Assembly (NCBI GenBank): GCA_024763495.1
Contig: JANTFJ010000040.1
Location: forward strand, 1 to 12,221
Direction: 5' to 3'
Length of the DNA: 12,221 bases
Origin: Desulfobulbaceae bacterium
GTDB taxonomy: Bacteria > Desulfobacterota > Desulfobulbia > Desulfobulbales > SURF-16
Position numbers and translations under genes: made by a program
Shown here: positions 6,207 through 12,221 of the stretch, one piece after another
How positions within the stretch are numbered: the stretch's first letter is position 1
Layout: every line of letters starts with the position of its first letter
Notes under the pieces: generated by a model
Databases searched by the model: none
Seen by the model: only the letters and a program-made list of their open reading frames with translations
What the model was told of the DNA's origin: nothing

Positions 6207-6557
6207 GTAACTGTTCACCAGGGAATAAATCTTTGCAATATTTAAATCTCTAAGTGTTTACCAGTGCCTTAGATTCTGCCGCAGCTTTAAAATGCGGTGT
6301 TCGAAAAAATTGGATTGGTTGGGAATTTCGTCACCAGTATGACCGCCTCCACCTGGTTGCCGATAATTCTCGATTCGTGATATTACCACAATACCATTAC
6401 AAAAAACTTGCATCAAAAATTTTATCTTTATGCCAACAGTGAATTCAGCAAGATTGGCCAAACCGATTTGGTTACCCTTTGCTGCTCATGGAAACATTCG
6501 TAGATCCGTCACGATTTTACGGAGTCTCACTTCGTTCGCTTACCTCTGAACAGTTAC
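6207..6557. mobile_element. Possible element C: GTAACTGTTCA inverted ends around DUF4338 relic
   Basis: GTAACTGTTCACC (6207-6219) and TGAACAGTTAC (6547-6557) form a perfect 11-base inverted pair, 351 bases end to end. They share their sequence with the termini of elements A and B. A further directly repeated copy, CTGAATAGTTAC, lies at 6591-6602, and the intervening bases contain a small GGGC/GCCC hairpin. Between the termini is the decayed DUF4338 gene. The unit may be an internally deleted and truncated copy of a larger mobile element; this is inference from the shared ends. Confidence 0.45.
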
Positions 6558-6598
6558 AGGTCGGTGGTTTGGGCAGTTTTTCGCCCCTACCTGAATAG
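6254..6598 (+). pseudogene. Decayed DUF4338 (DruA-like, transposon-associated) gene fragment
   Basis: Reading through a TGA at 6440-6442, one frame gives a continuous match to the central part of DUF4338 proteins. It contains SALDSAAALK, then WIGWEF, LHLVADNSRFVILP, KKLASKILSLC, the stop, then QDWPNRFGYPLLLMETFVDPSRF. This order and spacing (xIGW, NNSRF-like, NLASHIL-like, DWxxRxGYxPxLLETFVDPxRF) is what the family shows. The resemblance ends near 6520, just before the GYRAANW-like block expected next, and the frame runs to TAG at 6596. The N-terminal third is also missing. DUF4338 proteins occur fused to or next to transposases and as DruA of the Druantia defence system. This copy is certainly non-functional: truncated at both ends, with an internal stop. 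The recognition is from memory of the family pattern, not from a search. Confidence 0.7.
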
Positions 6599-6845
6599 TT
6601 ACAGATATTCAAGATCAGCAAACTCCCGCCCATTCAGGAAATTATCCTCAATACAGACATCGTAAAAAAAGCACTTTTCTCACAGGCGGCGCTACGGAAA
6701 AACAGGAGGATACGTAAGAGATGGACAAGTAACTCAGCAAATTTGCGATAAAAAAGTGGACAGTTGAGAGGTTATTTATTTATAATTACTAAATAATATT
6801 CTAGATTCGATAAAATCGGCCAAAGCTTCAGGCATAAACCGGTAA
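6599..6845. other. Non-coding spacer within the relic region
   Basis: The DUF4338 frame continues without a stop from 6599 to 6748 (50 codons, basic and without recognised motifs), then ends. Bases 6750-6830 are AT-rich. TTGAGA at about 6764 could be a -35 box for the operon starting at 7242, but no properly spaced -10 was found. No gene is called. Confidence 0.4.
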
Positions 6846-7208
6846 AACATTCATAATTACGTTCAGCGAAAGGAAGTTTATGGTTTTGAGGGGTTAATTA
6901 ACAGTTATAATGTTGCCCCTGGAACAAATAAATGGTTTTATCGTGCCGCCCATCTGAAAACAGGTCAACAGAGTATTGCTGATTTTTTCCGCTGTCAAAT
7001 GCGAGGTGGCCTGGTTGGTTTGCATTTTTTATTTACCGATGGTTATCTTCTGCCGTATAGCGGCAAAGAAAATGAACCTTCAAAAGTAACCCCGTCGGAC
7101 ATTGAAAATTATCGAAAATATAAGCGGATAGACAACGAAGGGAAAAACTGTGTTCGCCGATTCCAGGAACGGGGCCGTTTCAAGAGAATTTCTATCAGGC
7201 CTGCTTGA
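6846..7208 (+). pseudogene. Fragment of an unidentified, probably transposase-derived reading frame
   Basis: An open stretch of 120 codons runs from just after a TAA at 6843 to TGA at 7206-7208. Its first in-frame ATG is only at 6999. The coding-like sequence clearly starts before it, with EVYGFEGLINSYNV, then NKWFYRAAHLKTGQQSIADF and GGLVGLHFLFTDGYLLPYSG. The tail from about residue 75 (ENYRKYKR onward) is strongly basic and differs in character, so a frameshift or junction near 7080 is likely. The lack of a start, ribosome binding site or complete domain, plus the neighbouring dead DUF4338 gene, argues for a mobile-element relic. The family was not recognised with confidence; a transposase origin is a guess from context. 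Confidence 0.4.
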
Positions 7209-7241
7209 TGGGATTCGAGGCAACAAAAGCCAGGTTTATGG

Positions 7242-8015
7242 ATGATTAGACGTCTTTACCTGTATAAAGATCTGCTGCTGGTCTTCATCTGGCGGGAATT
7301 CTTGATCCGTTACAAACAAACAGCTATCGGAATTTTATGGGCTATCCTCCAGCCGGTCAGTCTGATGCTGTTGTTTTCTTTTATTTTCGGGGTGGTATTG
7401 CAGACGACCCAGAAAAATTATTCATACACCCTTTTTTATTTTGCCGGCGTCCTGCCCTGGACCTTTTTTTCCGGTGCTGCAAATTTTGCGGTTACCAGTC
7501 TTTCCTGTAACTTTAACCTGGTTACTAAAATCTATTTTCCTCGAGAAATTATTCCTCTTTCCGGAGTTGCCATTAATTTTATCGATTACCTGATCGGCTT
7601 GCTGCTTTATTTTGTCATGCTGGCCATTTACAAGGTACCCCTGACCTGGAATTTTCTGTGGTTGCTGCCGCTGCTTGCCATGCTGGTTGTGTACACGACA
7701 TCGGTCTGCCTGCTGCTGGCGGCCCTTAATGTCTACTACCGTGATGTCAAGCTGGCCACTACCTTTATTATCCAATTTCTCTTTTTTGCCACACCGGTCA
7801 TCTATTCAATTGACGCAGTAGATAACCGCTGGAAAATGTTGCTTTTTCTAAACCCATTGACCTTTATTGTCGAAAACATGAGACGGGTTACCATCGAGGG
7901 CAGAGCAATAGTCCTCTGGCAGCTTGGACTGGAACTGCTGGGGATAATTGTTCTTTATATCATTATATACCGGATATTCATCCGGATAGAGCGAGCTTTT
8001 GCCGATGTTATCTGA
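7242..8015 (+). CDS. wzm: ABC-2 type polysaccharide export permease (Wzm/KpsM-like)
   Basis: This 257-residue inner-membrane protein is the channel subunit of an ATP-driven exporter for lipid-linked O-antigen or capsule chains. The length fits Wzm/RfbA. About six membrane segments can be seen, near residues 32-54, 63-85, 110-130, 137-160, 172-190 and 226-250. The N-terminal amphipathic WREFLIRYKQTAIGILWAIL and the loop NLVTKIYFPREIIPLS are characteristic of the family. The C-terminal amphipathic tail is IYRIFIRIERAFADVI. The ATG at 7242 has only a weak AGG upstream. The end overlaps the next gene by 11 bases, the usual arrangement of permease and ATPase. It is the first gene of the rightward polysaccharide operon. 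Confidence 0.88.
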   Translation: MIRRLYLYKDLLLVFIWREFLIRYKQTAIGILWAILQPVSLMLLFSFIFGVVLQTTQKNYSYTLFYFAGVLPWTFFSGAANFAVTSLSCNFNLVTKIYFPREIIPLSGVAINFIDYLIGLLLYFVMLAIYKVPLTWNFLWLLPLLAMLVVYTTSVCLLLAALNVYYRDVKLATTFIIQFLFFATPVIYSIDAVDNRWKMLLFLNPLTFIVENMRRVTIEGRAIVLWQLGLELLGIIVLYIIIYRIFIRIERAFADVI

Positions 8016-8721
8016 GCCGGTAATCAACTTTCAAACAGTCTGGAAGAAATATTCCAAACAACAGGTGATGAACAGCTCTTTACGGGAAGAGTTCGTTGCT
8101 ATGATAACCGGGAAAAAATGTCGTCAAGAACTCAGTGAAGGCGAATTCTGGGCCCTGAAAGATATATCGTTTCTGGTAAACAAAGGTGAATGTATAGGAT
8201 TATCCGGCCCGAACGGTTCAGGGAAAAGCACTATTCTCAAACTGATTTCCAATGTTACTTATCCGACAAAAGGCACTATCAAGGTAAAGGGAAGGGTTGC
8301 GCCCCTGATTGAACTGGGGGCAGGCATGCATCCTGATTTAACCGGTACGGAAAACATTTACATGAACGGTACCATACTGGGGCTTTCCATCAGTGAGATA
8401 AAACAAAAAATCGATGATATAGTTCTTTTTTCAGGATTGGATGATTTTATTAATGTCCCGGTAAAAAAATATTCTTCCGGAATGTTCCTGCGGCTTGCAT
8501 TTTCCATTGCCGTTCACAGCCCGGCGGATATTTTCTTGTTTGATGAGGTTCTTGCTGTCGGGGACGAAGAATTTCAATCACGCTGTTTTGAGCGGATTGA
8601 ATCTATTCGCGAACAGGAGGGAACCATTCTTGTGGTAAGTCATGATTATACCGCACTTGAGCGCATCTGTGACCGAATCGTGACCATTGACCACGGTCTT
8701 GTCGTGGGAGGTGAACAATAA
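8005..8721 (+). CDS. wzt: ABC transporter ATPase for polysaccharide export (Wzt/KpsT-like, short form)
   Basis: The 238-residue nucleotide-binding subunit powers the permease encoded just upstream. Walker A GPNGSGKS is at 68-75, the signature YSSGMFLRLA at 156-165, Walker B DIFLFDE at 175-181 and the switch histidine His213 in VVSHD. The long segment before Walker A (SLREEFVAMITGKK...FWALKDISF) and GRVAPLIELGAGMHPDLTGTENI are hallmarks of the Wzt/TagH/KpsT group. There is no C-terminal carbohydrate-binding domain; Wzt proteins that read a modified O-antigen end have about 150-200 more residues. The ATG at 8005 is preferred over an in-frame TTG at 7999 and overlaps the permease gene by 11 bases, consistent with translational coupling. 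Its stop is one base before rfbF. Confidence 0.9.
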   Translation: MLSEPVINFQTVWKKYSKQQVMNSSLREEFVAMITGKKCRQELSEGEFWALKDISFLVNKGECIGLSGPNGSGKSTILKLISNVTYPTKGTIKVKGRVAPLIELGAGMHPDLTGTENIYMNGTILGLSISEIKQKIDDIVLFSGLDDFINVPVKKYSSGMFLRLAFSIAVHSPADIFLFDEVLAVGDEEFQSRCFERIESIREQEGTILVVSHDYTALERICDRIVTIDHGLVVGGEQ

Positions 8722-8722
8722 A

Positions 8723-9496
8723 ATGAAAGTTGTTATACTGGCCGGTGGTTTCGGCACCAGGATCAGCGAGGAATCACACTTAAAACCCAAGCCCATGATA
8801 GAAATTGGCGAGTACCCTATCCTCTGGCATGTGATGAAAATATATTCAGCCTGCGGCTTTAACGATTTTATCATCTGCCTGGGCTACAAAGGCTATGTGA
8901 TCAAAGAATATTTTGCCAACTATTTTCTCCATAATTCCGACGTAACCTTTGACCTGGGCAGCAATGCCATGGAAATCCTGGACTCTACAACCGAATCATG
9001 GAAGGTAACTCTTGTTGACACCGGGCTTAAAACTCAAACCGGCGGACGTTTAAAACGAATCAGAAAATATCTCGGCAATGAAACCTTCATGATGACCTAT
9101 GGTGACGGGTTAGCTGATGTTAATGTATCTCATCTCCTTGCTTTTCACCAAAAACATGGGAAATCAGCAACCATAACAGCCATTCAGCCCCCAGGACGTT
9201 TCGGCGCTCTGGCATTTGATGGAGATACTGAAATTGTCCGTAATTTTCAGGAAAAACCCCAGGGTGATGGAGCATGGATTAACGGCGGTTTTTTTGTTTT
9301 AGAGCCTGAAGTCTTGGATTATATTGATAATGATGATATCCTTTGGGAGAAGAAACCTCTTTCCAAACTGTCACATGAGGGCCAGCTTGTCGCCTACCGT
9401 CATTCCGGCTTCTGGAAACCCATGGATACCCTGCGCGATAAAATAGAAATGGAAGAGTATTGGAATACGGGTAACGCGCCCTGGAAAATCTGGTGA
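8723..9496 (+). CDS. rfbF: Glucose-1-phosphate cytidylyltransferase RfbF
   Basis: This enzyme makes CDP-glucose from CTP and alpha-D-glucose 1-phosphate, the entry to CDP-linked deoxyhexoses. The 257-residue length equals that of well-studied RfbF/DdhA. The nucleotidyl-transfer loop LAGGFGTR is at 6-13 with KPKPM (21-25) after it. The metal-binding TYGDGLADVN is at 125-134, and the EKPQGDGAWINGGFFVLEP block and C-terminal GFWKPMDTLRD complete the family pattern. The ATG at 8723 follows GGGAGGTG inside the end of the upstream gene at good spacing; one base separates it from the previous stop. Its TGA overlaps a GTG for the next gene. It is also known as ddhA or ascA in other species. Confidence 0.96.
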   Translation: MKVVILAGGFGTRISEESHLKPKPMIEIGEYPILWHVMKIYSACGFNDFIICLGYKGYVIKEYFANYFLHNSDVTFDLGSNAMEILDSTTESWKVTLVDTGLKTQTGGRLKRIRKYLGNETFMMTYGDGLADVNVSHLLAFHQKHGKSATITAIQPPGRFGALAFDGDTEIVRNFQEKPQGDGAWINGGFFVLEPEVLDYIDNDDILWEKKPLSKLSHEGQLVAYRHSGFWKPMDTLRDKIEMEEYWNTGNAPWKIW

Positions 9497-10602
9497 ATCA
9501 AAAAATGGTATCAGCGCCGAAAAAACAGGCGGCCATGGCTGCTTTCTGGCAGGGCAAATCGGTTTTCATGACTGGTCATACCGGCTTCAAGGGTTCCTGG
9601 CTTTCCCTGTGGTTACAAATGATTGGCGCACGGGTAACCGGCTTTGCTCTCAATCCTCCCAGCACGCCGAGTCTCTTTCAGCTGGCAGGGGTGGAGAACA
9701 TTACCAGTTCCATTACTGCTGATATCAGGGATAGGAAAAGACTAAATGAGGCACTGCAGGCGGCAGAGCCTGAGATTGTTATTCACATGGCGGCCCAGCC
9801 GCTTGTCCGCGAATCTTATCATTTACCGGTTGAAACCTATACCACTAACGTCATGGGGACTGTAAACCTGCTCGAAGCGGTGCGCCGGGCAAAATCAGTT
9901 CGGACGGTTATCATCGTAACTTCTGACAAATGTTATGAAAACCAGGAAACAAATCATCCTTTTCGTGAAGATGAACCACTGGGAGGTTATGATCCATATT
10001 CGAGCAGCAAGGCGTGTACCGAGCTGGTTACGGCAGCCTGGCGTTCGTCCTTTTTTAACCCTGAGCAATATGGTCGGCATAAGGTGGCAATTGCCAGTGT
10101 CAGGGCCGGAAATGTGATTGGCGGAGGAGACTGGGCCAAAGATCGGCTGATCCCTGATTTTATCAGATCATTAGAGCAGGATGAGTCGATTTATATCCGC
10201 AGTCCCCATGCCGTCCGTCCCTGGCAGCATGTATTGGAACCCCTGTATGGTTATCTCATGCTGGCCCGGCGCCTTTATGAAGATGGCCCTGAGTTTAGCG
10301 GCGCCTGGAATTTTGGCCCGCTTGACAGCGAGGCCGAATCAGTAGAGTGGGTGGTTAAACGTCTTTGCGACAAATGGGGTAATGGGGCGTATTATGAATC
10401 AGCAGAAGGGCCGCATCCCCATGAAGCCGGATATTTAAGGCTTGATATCTCCAAAGCACAGAGTTATCTCGGCTGGTCGCCAAGCTTAAATCTTGATCAG
10501 GCACTAGACTTGACCCTTGACTGGGTACGAGCCTGGCAGGCCGGTAATAATATGGACGACACAACTAGAGAGCAGATAAAATATTATATGAATATGCTGT
10601 AA
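9493..10602 (+). CDS. rfbG: CDP-glucose 4,6-dehydratase RfbG
   Basis: This extended short-chain dehydrogenase/reductase converts CDP-glucose to CDP-4-keto-6-deoxyglucose with a tightly bound NAD+. The nucleotide-binding TGHTGFKG is at 27-34, HMAAQPLVRESY at 99-109, the catalytic Thr-Ser-Asp at 143-145 (TSDKCYEN) and the YxxxK pair Tyr169/Lys173 (PYSSSKACTE). RAGNVIGGGDW and RPWQHVLEPLYGY follow as in the family. The length of 369 residues fits, allowing for the start. GTG at 9493 overlaps the rfbF stop (GTGA), but family members usually begin just before FWQGK, so ATG at 9505 or 9535 is also possible; 9535 has AGGCGG close upstream. It acts directly after RfbF and before RfbH. Confidence 0.95.
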   Translation: MNQKMVSAPKKQAAMAAFWQGKSVFMTGHTGFKGSWLSLWLQMIGARVTGFALNPPSTPSLFQLAGVENITSSITADIRDRKRLNEALQAAEPEIVIHMAAQPLVRESYHLPVETYTTNVMGTVNLLEAVRRAKSVRTVIIVTSDKCYENQETNHPFREDEPLGGYDPYSSSKACTELVTAAWRSSFFNPEQYGRHKVAIASVRAGNVIGGGDWAKDRLIPDFIRSLEQDESIYIRSPHAVRPWQHVLEPLYGYLMLARRLYEDGPEFSGAWNFGPLDSEAESVEWVVKRLCDKWGNGAYYESAEGPHPHEAGYLRLDISKAQSYLGWSPSLNLDQALDLTLDWVRAWQAGNNMDDTTREQIKYYMNML

Positions 10603-10750
10603 TAATACTGTGACGCTGACACATATTCATTTTTATGTTGTCAGGAGGTAACTACTCAATGATTAAATTTCACGAAGTCTGTAATAAATAACACAGGTTA
10701 ACTATAAAATAGCTTTAAAGGGTTGCGGGTAAAGCCCGCCTTATAGCATA
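10603..10750. other. rfbG-rfbH intergenic region with small hairpin
   Basis: This 148-base gap breaks an otherwise tightly packed operon. It holds a 10-codon reading frame with a strong ribosome binding site (10659-10691). Just before rfbH is a hairpin GCGGG-TAAAG-CCCGC (about 10725-10739) enclosed by TATAA/TTATA. GTAACTACTCA at 10648-10658 is another copy of the element-terminus core seen in bases 1182-1407. No T-run follows the hairpin. Confidence 0.5.
10659..10691 (+). other. Ten-codon reading frame with strong ribosome binding site
   Basis: AGGAGGT (10643-10649) lies nine bases before ATG at 10659. The frame encodes MIKFHEVCNK and stops at TAA 10689-10691. MIKFHEV resembles the first residues of many ABC-transporter ATPases, so it may be the surviving start of a deleted gene whose ribosome binding site was kept. 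It could instead be a leader peptide, or chance. Translation is not shown. Confidence 0.35.
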
Positions 10751-12097
10751 ATGAACAACAACCGGGAAAAAGAGCTTCGCCAAAAGGCCATTGATGCCGC
10801 TGTATCTTATTATCACGCCTGTCACGCTGTTACTGAGCCGTTTAAGCCGGGAGACCCTGTTCCCTACGCCAAAAGGGTCTTTGATGAGTCCGAGATTACC
10901 AACCTGATCGACGCCTCGCTTGATTTCTGGCTTACAACGGGACGCTACGCCGAACAGTTTGAACGTGATTTTGCCGACTACCTGGGTGTTTCCTATTGTT
11001 CGCTGGCCAACTCAGGCTCTTCCGCCAATCTACTGGCATTTATGGCCCTGACCTCACCAAAGCTGGGAGACAGACGAATATTTCCCGGAGACGAAGTAAT
11101 CACTGTTGCCGCCGCTTTTCCAACCACGGTATCTCCTGTTATCCAGTATGGAGCCGTGCCGGTCTTTGTTGATGTCAAACTTGTGACCTGCAATATTGAC
11201 TGCCGTTACCTGGAAGAAGCACTGTCTTCCCGAACCAAAGCTGTCATGCTGGCCCATACCATGGGCAACCCCTTTGATCTTTGCCGGATCAGGGACTTCT
11301 GTGATCGTCATAACCTCTGGCTTATTGAAGATAACTGCGATGCCCTGGGCTCCCGCTATTTCCTGGACGGCAAGTGGCATTACACCGGGACTGTAGGCCA
11401 TCTTGGAACTTCCAGTTTCTATCCCCCGCACCATATGACCATGGGTGAGGGCGGAGCAGTCTATACCAATGATATTCTCCTGAAACGTATAGTTGAGTCA
11501 TTTCGTGACTGGGGGCGCGACTGCTGGTGTCCCTCTGGTCATGACAACAGTTGCAAAAAGCGATTCAGCCGGCAGTTCGGAGAGCTGCCTTTCGGTTATG
11601 ATCACAAATATGTCTATTCTCATTTTGGTTACAACCTGAAAGTGACTGATATGCAGGCTGCCATTGGCTGTGCCCAGTTAAAGAAACTCCCGTCATTTAT
11701 TGAAAAACGCAAAAAAAACTGGGGCAGGTTACGTGAAGGGATAAAGGATCTTGGCGAACATTTCATTCTGCCTGATGCCGCCCCTGACAGCGATCCTTCC
11801 TGGTTTGGTTTTCTGCTGACTGTGCGGGAAGAAAGCGGATTGAGCCGTGATCAGGTCGTAGCTGACCTGGAAGGCAAAGGTATCCAGACCAGAATGCTGT
11901 TTGCCGGCAACCTGATCAAACATCCATGTTTTGATGAGATGAGAAAGACCGGGAATAGATACCGGGTTATCGGTAATCTTGAAAATACTGAAATTATAAT
12001 GCGTAACACATTCTGGCTCGGTGTGTATCCCGGCATGACGGATTCGATGATTAATTACATGATTTCCACACTTAGAGATCATGTAAAAAAACGATAG
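10751..12097 (+). CDS. rfbH: CDP-4-dehydro-6-deoxyglucose 3-dehydrase RfbH (E1)
   Basis: This pyridoxamine-phosphate and [2Fe-2S] enzyme removes the C-3 hydroxyl of CDP-4-keto-6-deoxyglucose, working with a reductase partner (E3/RfbI type). The fold is that of DegT/DnrJ/EryC1 aminotransferases, but the usual PLP lysine is replaced by histidine: SFYPPHHMTMGEGG has His227 at the lysine position, as in E1. The iron-sulfur ligands are Cys196 (EDNCDALG), Cys258, Cys260 (RDCWC) and Cys268, spaced C-X61-C-X1-C-X7-C; the E1 pattern is X57-X1-X7, so about four residues are inserted in the first spacer. Length is 448 versus about 437. FGYDHKYVYSHFGYN and SDPSWFGF are also conserved. The ATG at 10751 has no visible Shine-Dalgarno. 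No E3 reductase gene follows within the window. Confidence 0.96.
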   Translation: MNNNREKELRQKAIDAAVSYYHACHAVTEPFKPGDPVPYAKRVFDESEITNLIDASLDFWLTTGRYAEQFERDFADYLGVSYCSLANSGSSANLLAFMALTSPKLGDRRIFPGDEVITVAAAFPTTVSPVIQYGAVPVFVDVKLVTCNIDCRYLEEALSSRTKAVMLAHTMGNPFDLCRIRDFCDRHNLWLIEDNCDALGSRYFLDGKWHYTGTVGHLGTSSFYPPHHMTMGEGGAVYTNDILLKRIVESFRDWGRDCWCPSGHDNSCKKRFSRQFGELPFGYDHKYVYSHFGYNLKVTDMQAAIGCAQLKKLPSFIEKRKKNWGRLREGIKDLGEHFILPDAAPDSDPSWFGFLLTVREESGLSRDQVVADLEGKGIQTRMLFAGNLIKHPCFDEMRKTGNRYRVIGNLENTEIIMRNTFWLGVYPGMTDSMINYMISTLRDHVKKR

Positions 12098-12153
12098 CGC
12101 TCAATAAAGTATACCCAGGCATCGACAACCCCATAACTGTAAGTGATTCAGGG
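12096..12153 (+). repeat. Repeat element R2, second copy of R1
   Basis: It begins AGCGCTCAATAAA, overlapping the rfbH stop, and continues CGACAACCCC, CTGTAAG and GATTCAGGG. It matches 4666-4723 read on the minus strand at about 48 of 58 positions. Here it runs directly into the edge hairpin H2, suggesting the two form one composite unit. Position 1 of the window begins at the matching hairpin point, so a similar R copy may lie just outside to the left. Confidence 0.65.
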
Positions 12154-12155
12154 AC

Positions 12156-12221
12156 GCCGCCATGCGCGTGCTCCACGCCCTGCGATAATACATCGGTATA
12201 TCGCAGGGTTGAAGCGCGTGC
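12156..12221. repeat. Long palindrome at right edge (hairpin copy H2)
   Basis: The arms GCGCGTGCT (from 12164) and AGCGCGTGC (to 12221) pair with two G-T wobbles, followed inward by CCCTGCGATA/TATCGCAGGG, perfect over ten pairs. The apex closes with ATAC/GTAT around ATCG, with one unpaired A on the left arm. The apex and the GCCGCCATG flank match H1 at the left edge, but the outer arms differ in sequence and still pair. The element may extend beyond the window. It follows rfbH by about 60 bases. Confidence 0.72.

Noticed and set aside
6254..6442. Intact 62-codon gene from GTG 6254
   Set aside because: The DUF4338 match continues in the same frame after the TGA, so this is a fragment of a dead gene and not a small gene.
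1..12221. The whole 12.2 kb as one mobile unit bounded by H1 and H2
   Set aside because: Window edges are arbitrary, miaA is a core gene, and dispersed repeats of this type would be expected at many sites.

Overview
The window reads as a stretch of a Gram-negative chromosome, most likely a sulfur-cycling Desulfobacterota (Deltaproteobacteria) relative. That placement is an inference from gene content: a PAS-GGDEF protein with a CPAC motif, a CoA-disulfide-reductase/rhodanese fusion of the GGVALGPKAA type, and intergenic space crowded with short palindromic repeats. No rRNA, tRNA or CRISPR array was seen.

Layout. Bases 1-79 hold a long palindrome just past the end of miaA (minus strand, 80-1018). 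Bases 1019-1436 hold direct repeats and a 110-base palindromic element (A). A two-domain NAD(P)H:(per)sulfide or CoA-disulfide reductase with a C-terminal rhodanese domain follows (1437-3146). A second palindromic element (B, 3149-3328) fills the gap between that gene and the convergent PAS-GGDEF gene (minus strand, 3331-4338), whose GGDEF domain looks catalytically degenerate. Bases 4339-4787 are AT-rich and carry a 28-base tandem repeat and a copy of another repeat family (R1). A UDP-galactopyranose-mutase-like flavoprotein (minus strand, 4788-6203) comes next, then a graveyard of mobile-element remnants (6204-7241) that includes a clearly recognisable dead DUF4338 gene.

From 7242 to 12097 all genes point rightward and form a surface-polysaccharide locus: an ABC-2 permease (Wzm type), its ATPase (Wzt/KpsT type, without the C-terminal sugar-binding domain), then rfbF, rfbG and rfbH. 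These three make CDP-glucose, dehydrate it to CDP-4-keto-6-deoxyglucose, and carry out the C-3 deoxygenation step towards CDP-3,6-dideoxyhexoses. The first four genes overlap or nearly touch and look translationally coupled. rfbH is set off by 148 bases that contain a 10-codon reading frame with a strong ribosome binding site and a small hairpin. The reductase partner and the final epimerase or reductase of the dideoxyhexose pathway are not in the window.

The least ordinary part is the non-coding DNA. At least three repeat families occur: (i) elements ending in GTAACTGTTCA-like inverted termini, found on both sides of the rhodanese fusion gene and around the dead DUF4338 gene; (ii) long hairpins with a conserved apical half and co-varying arms at both edges of the window; (iii) a repeat of about 58 bases starting AGCGCTCAATAAA, once alone and once beside the right-edge hairpin. 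They resemble small non-autonomous mobile or REP-like palindromes. Their link to the DUF4338 relic is a testable hypothesis.
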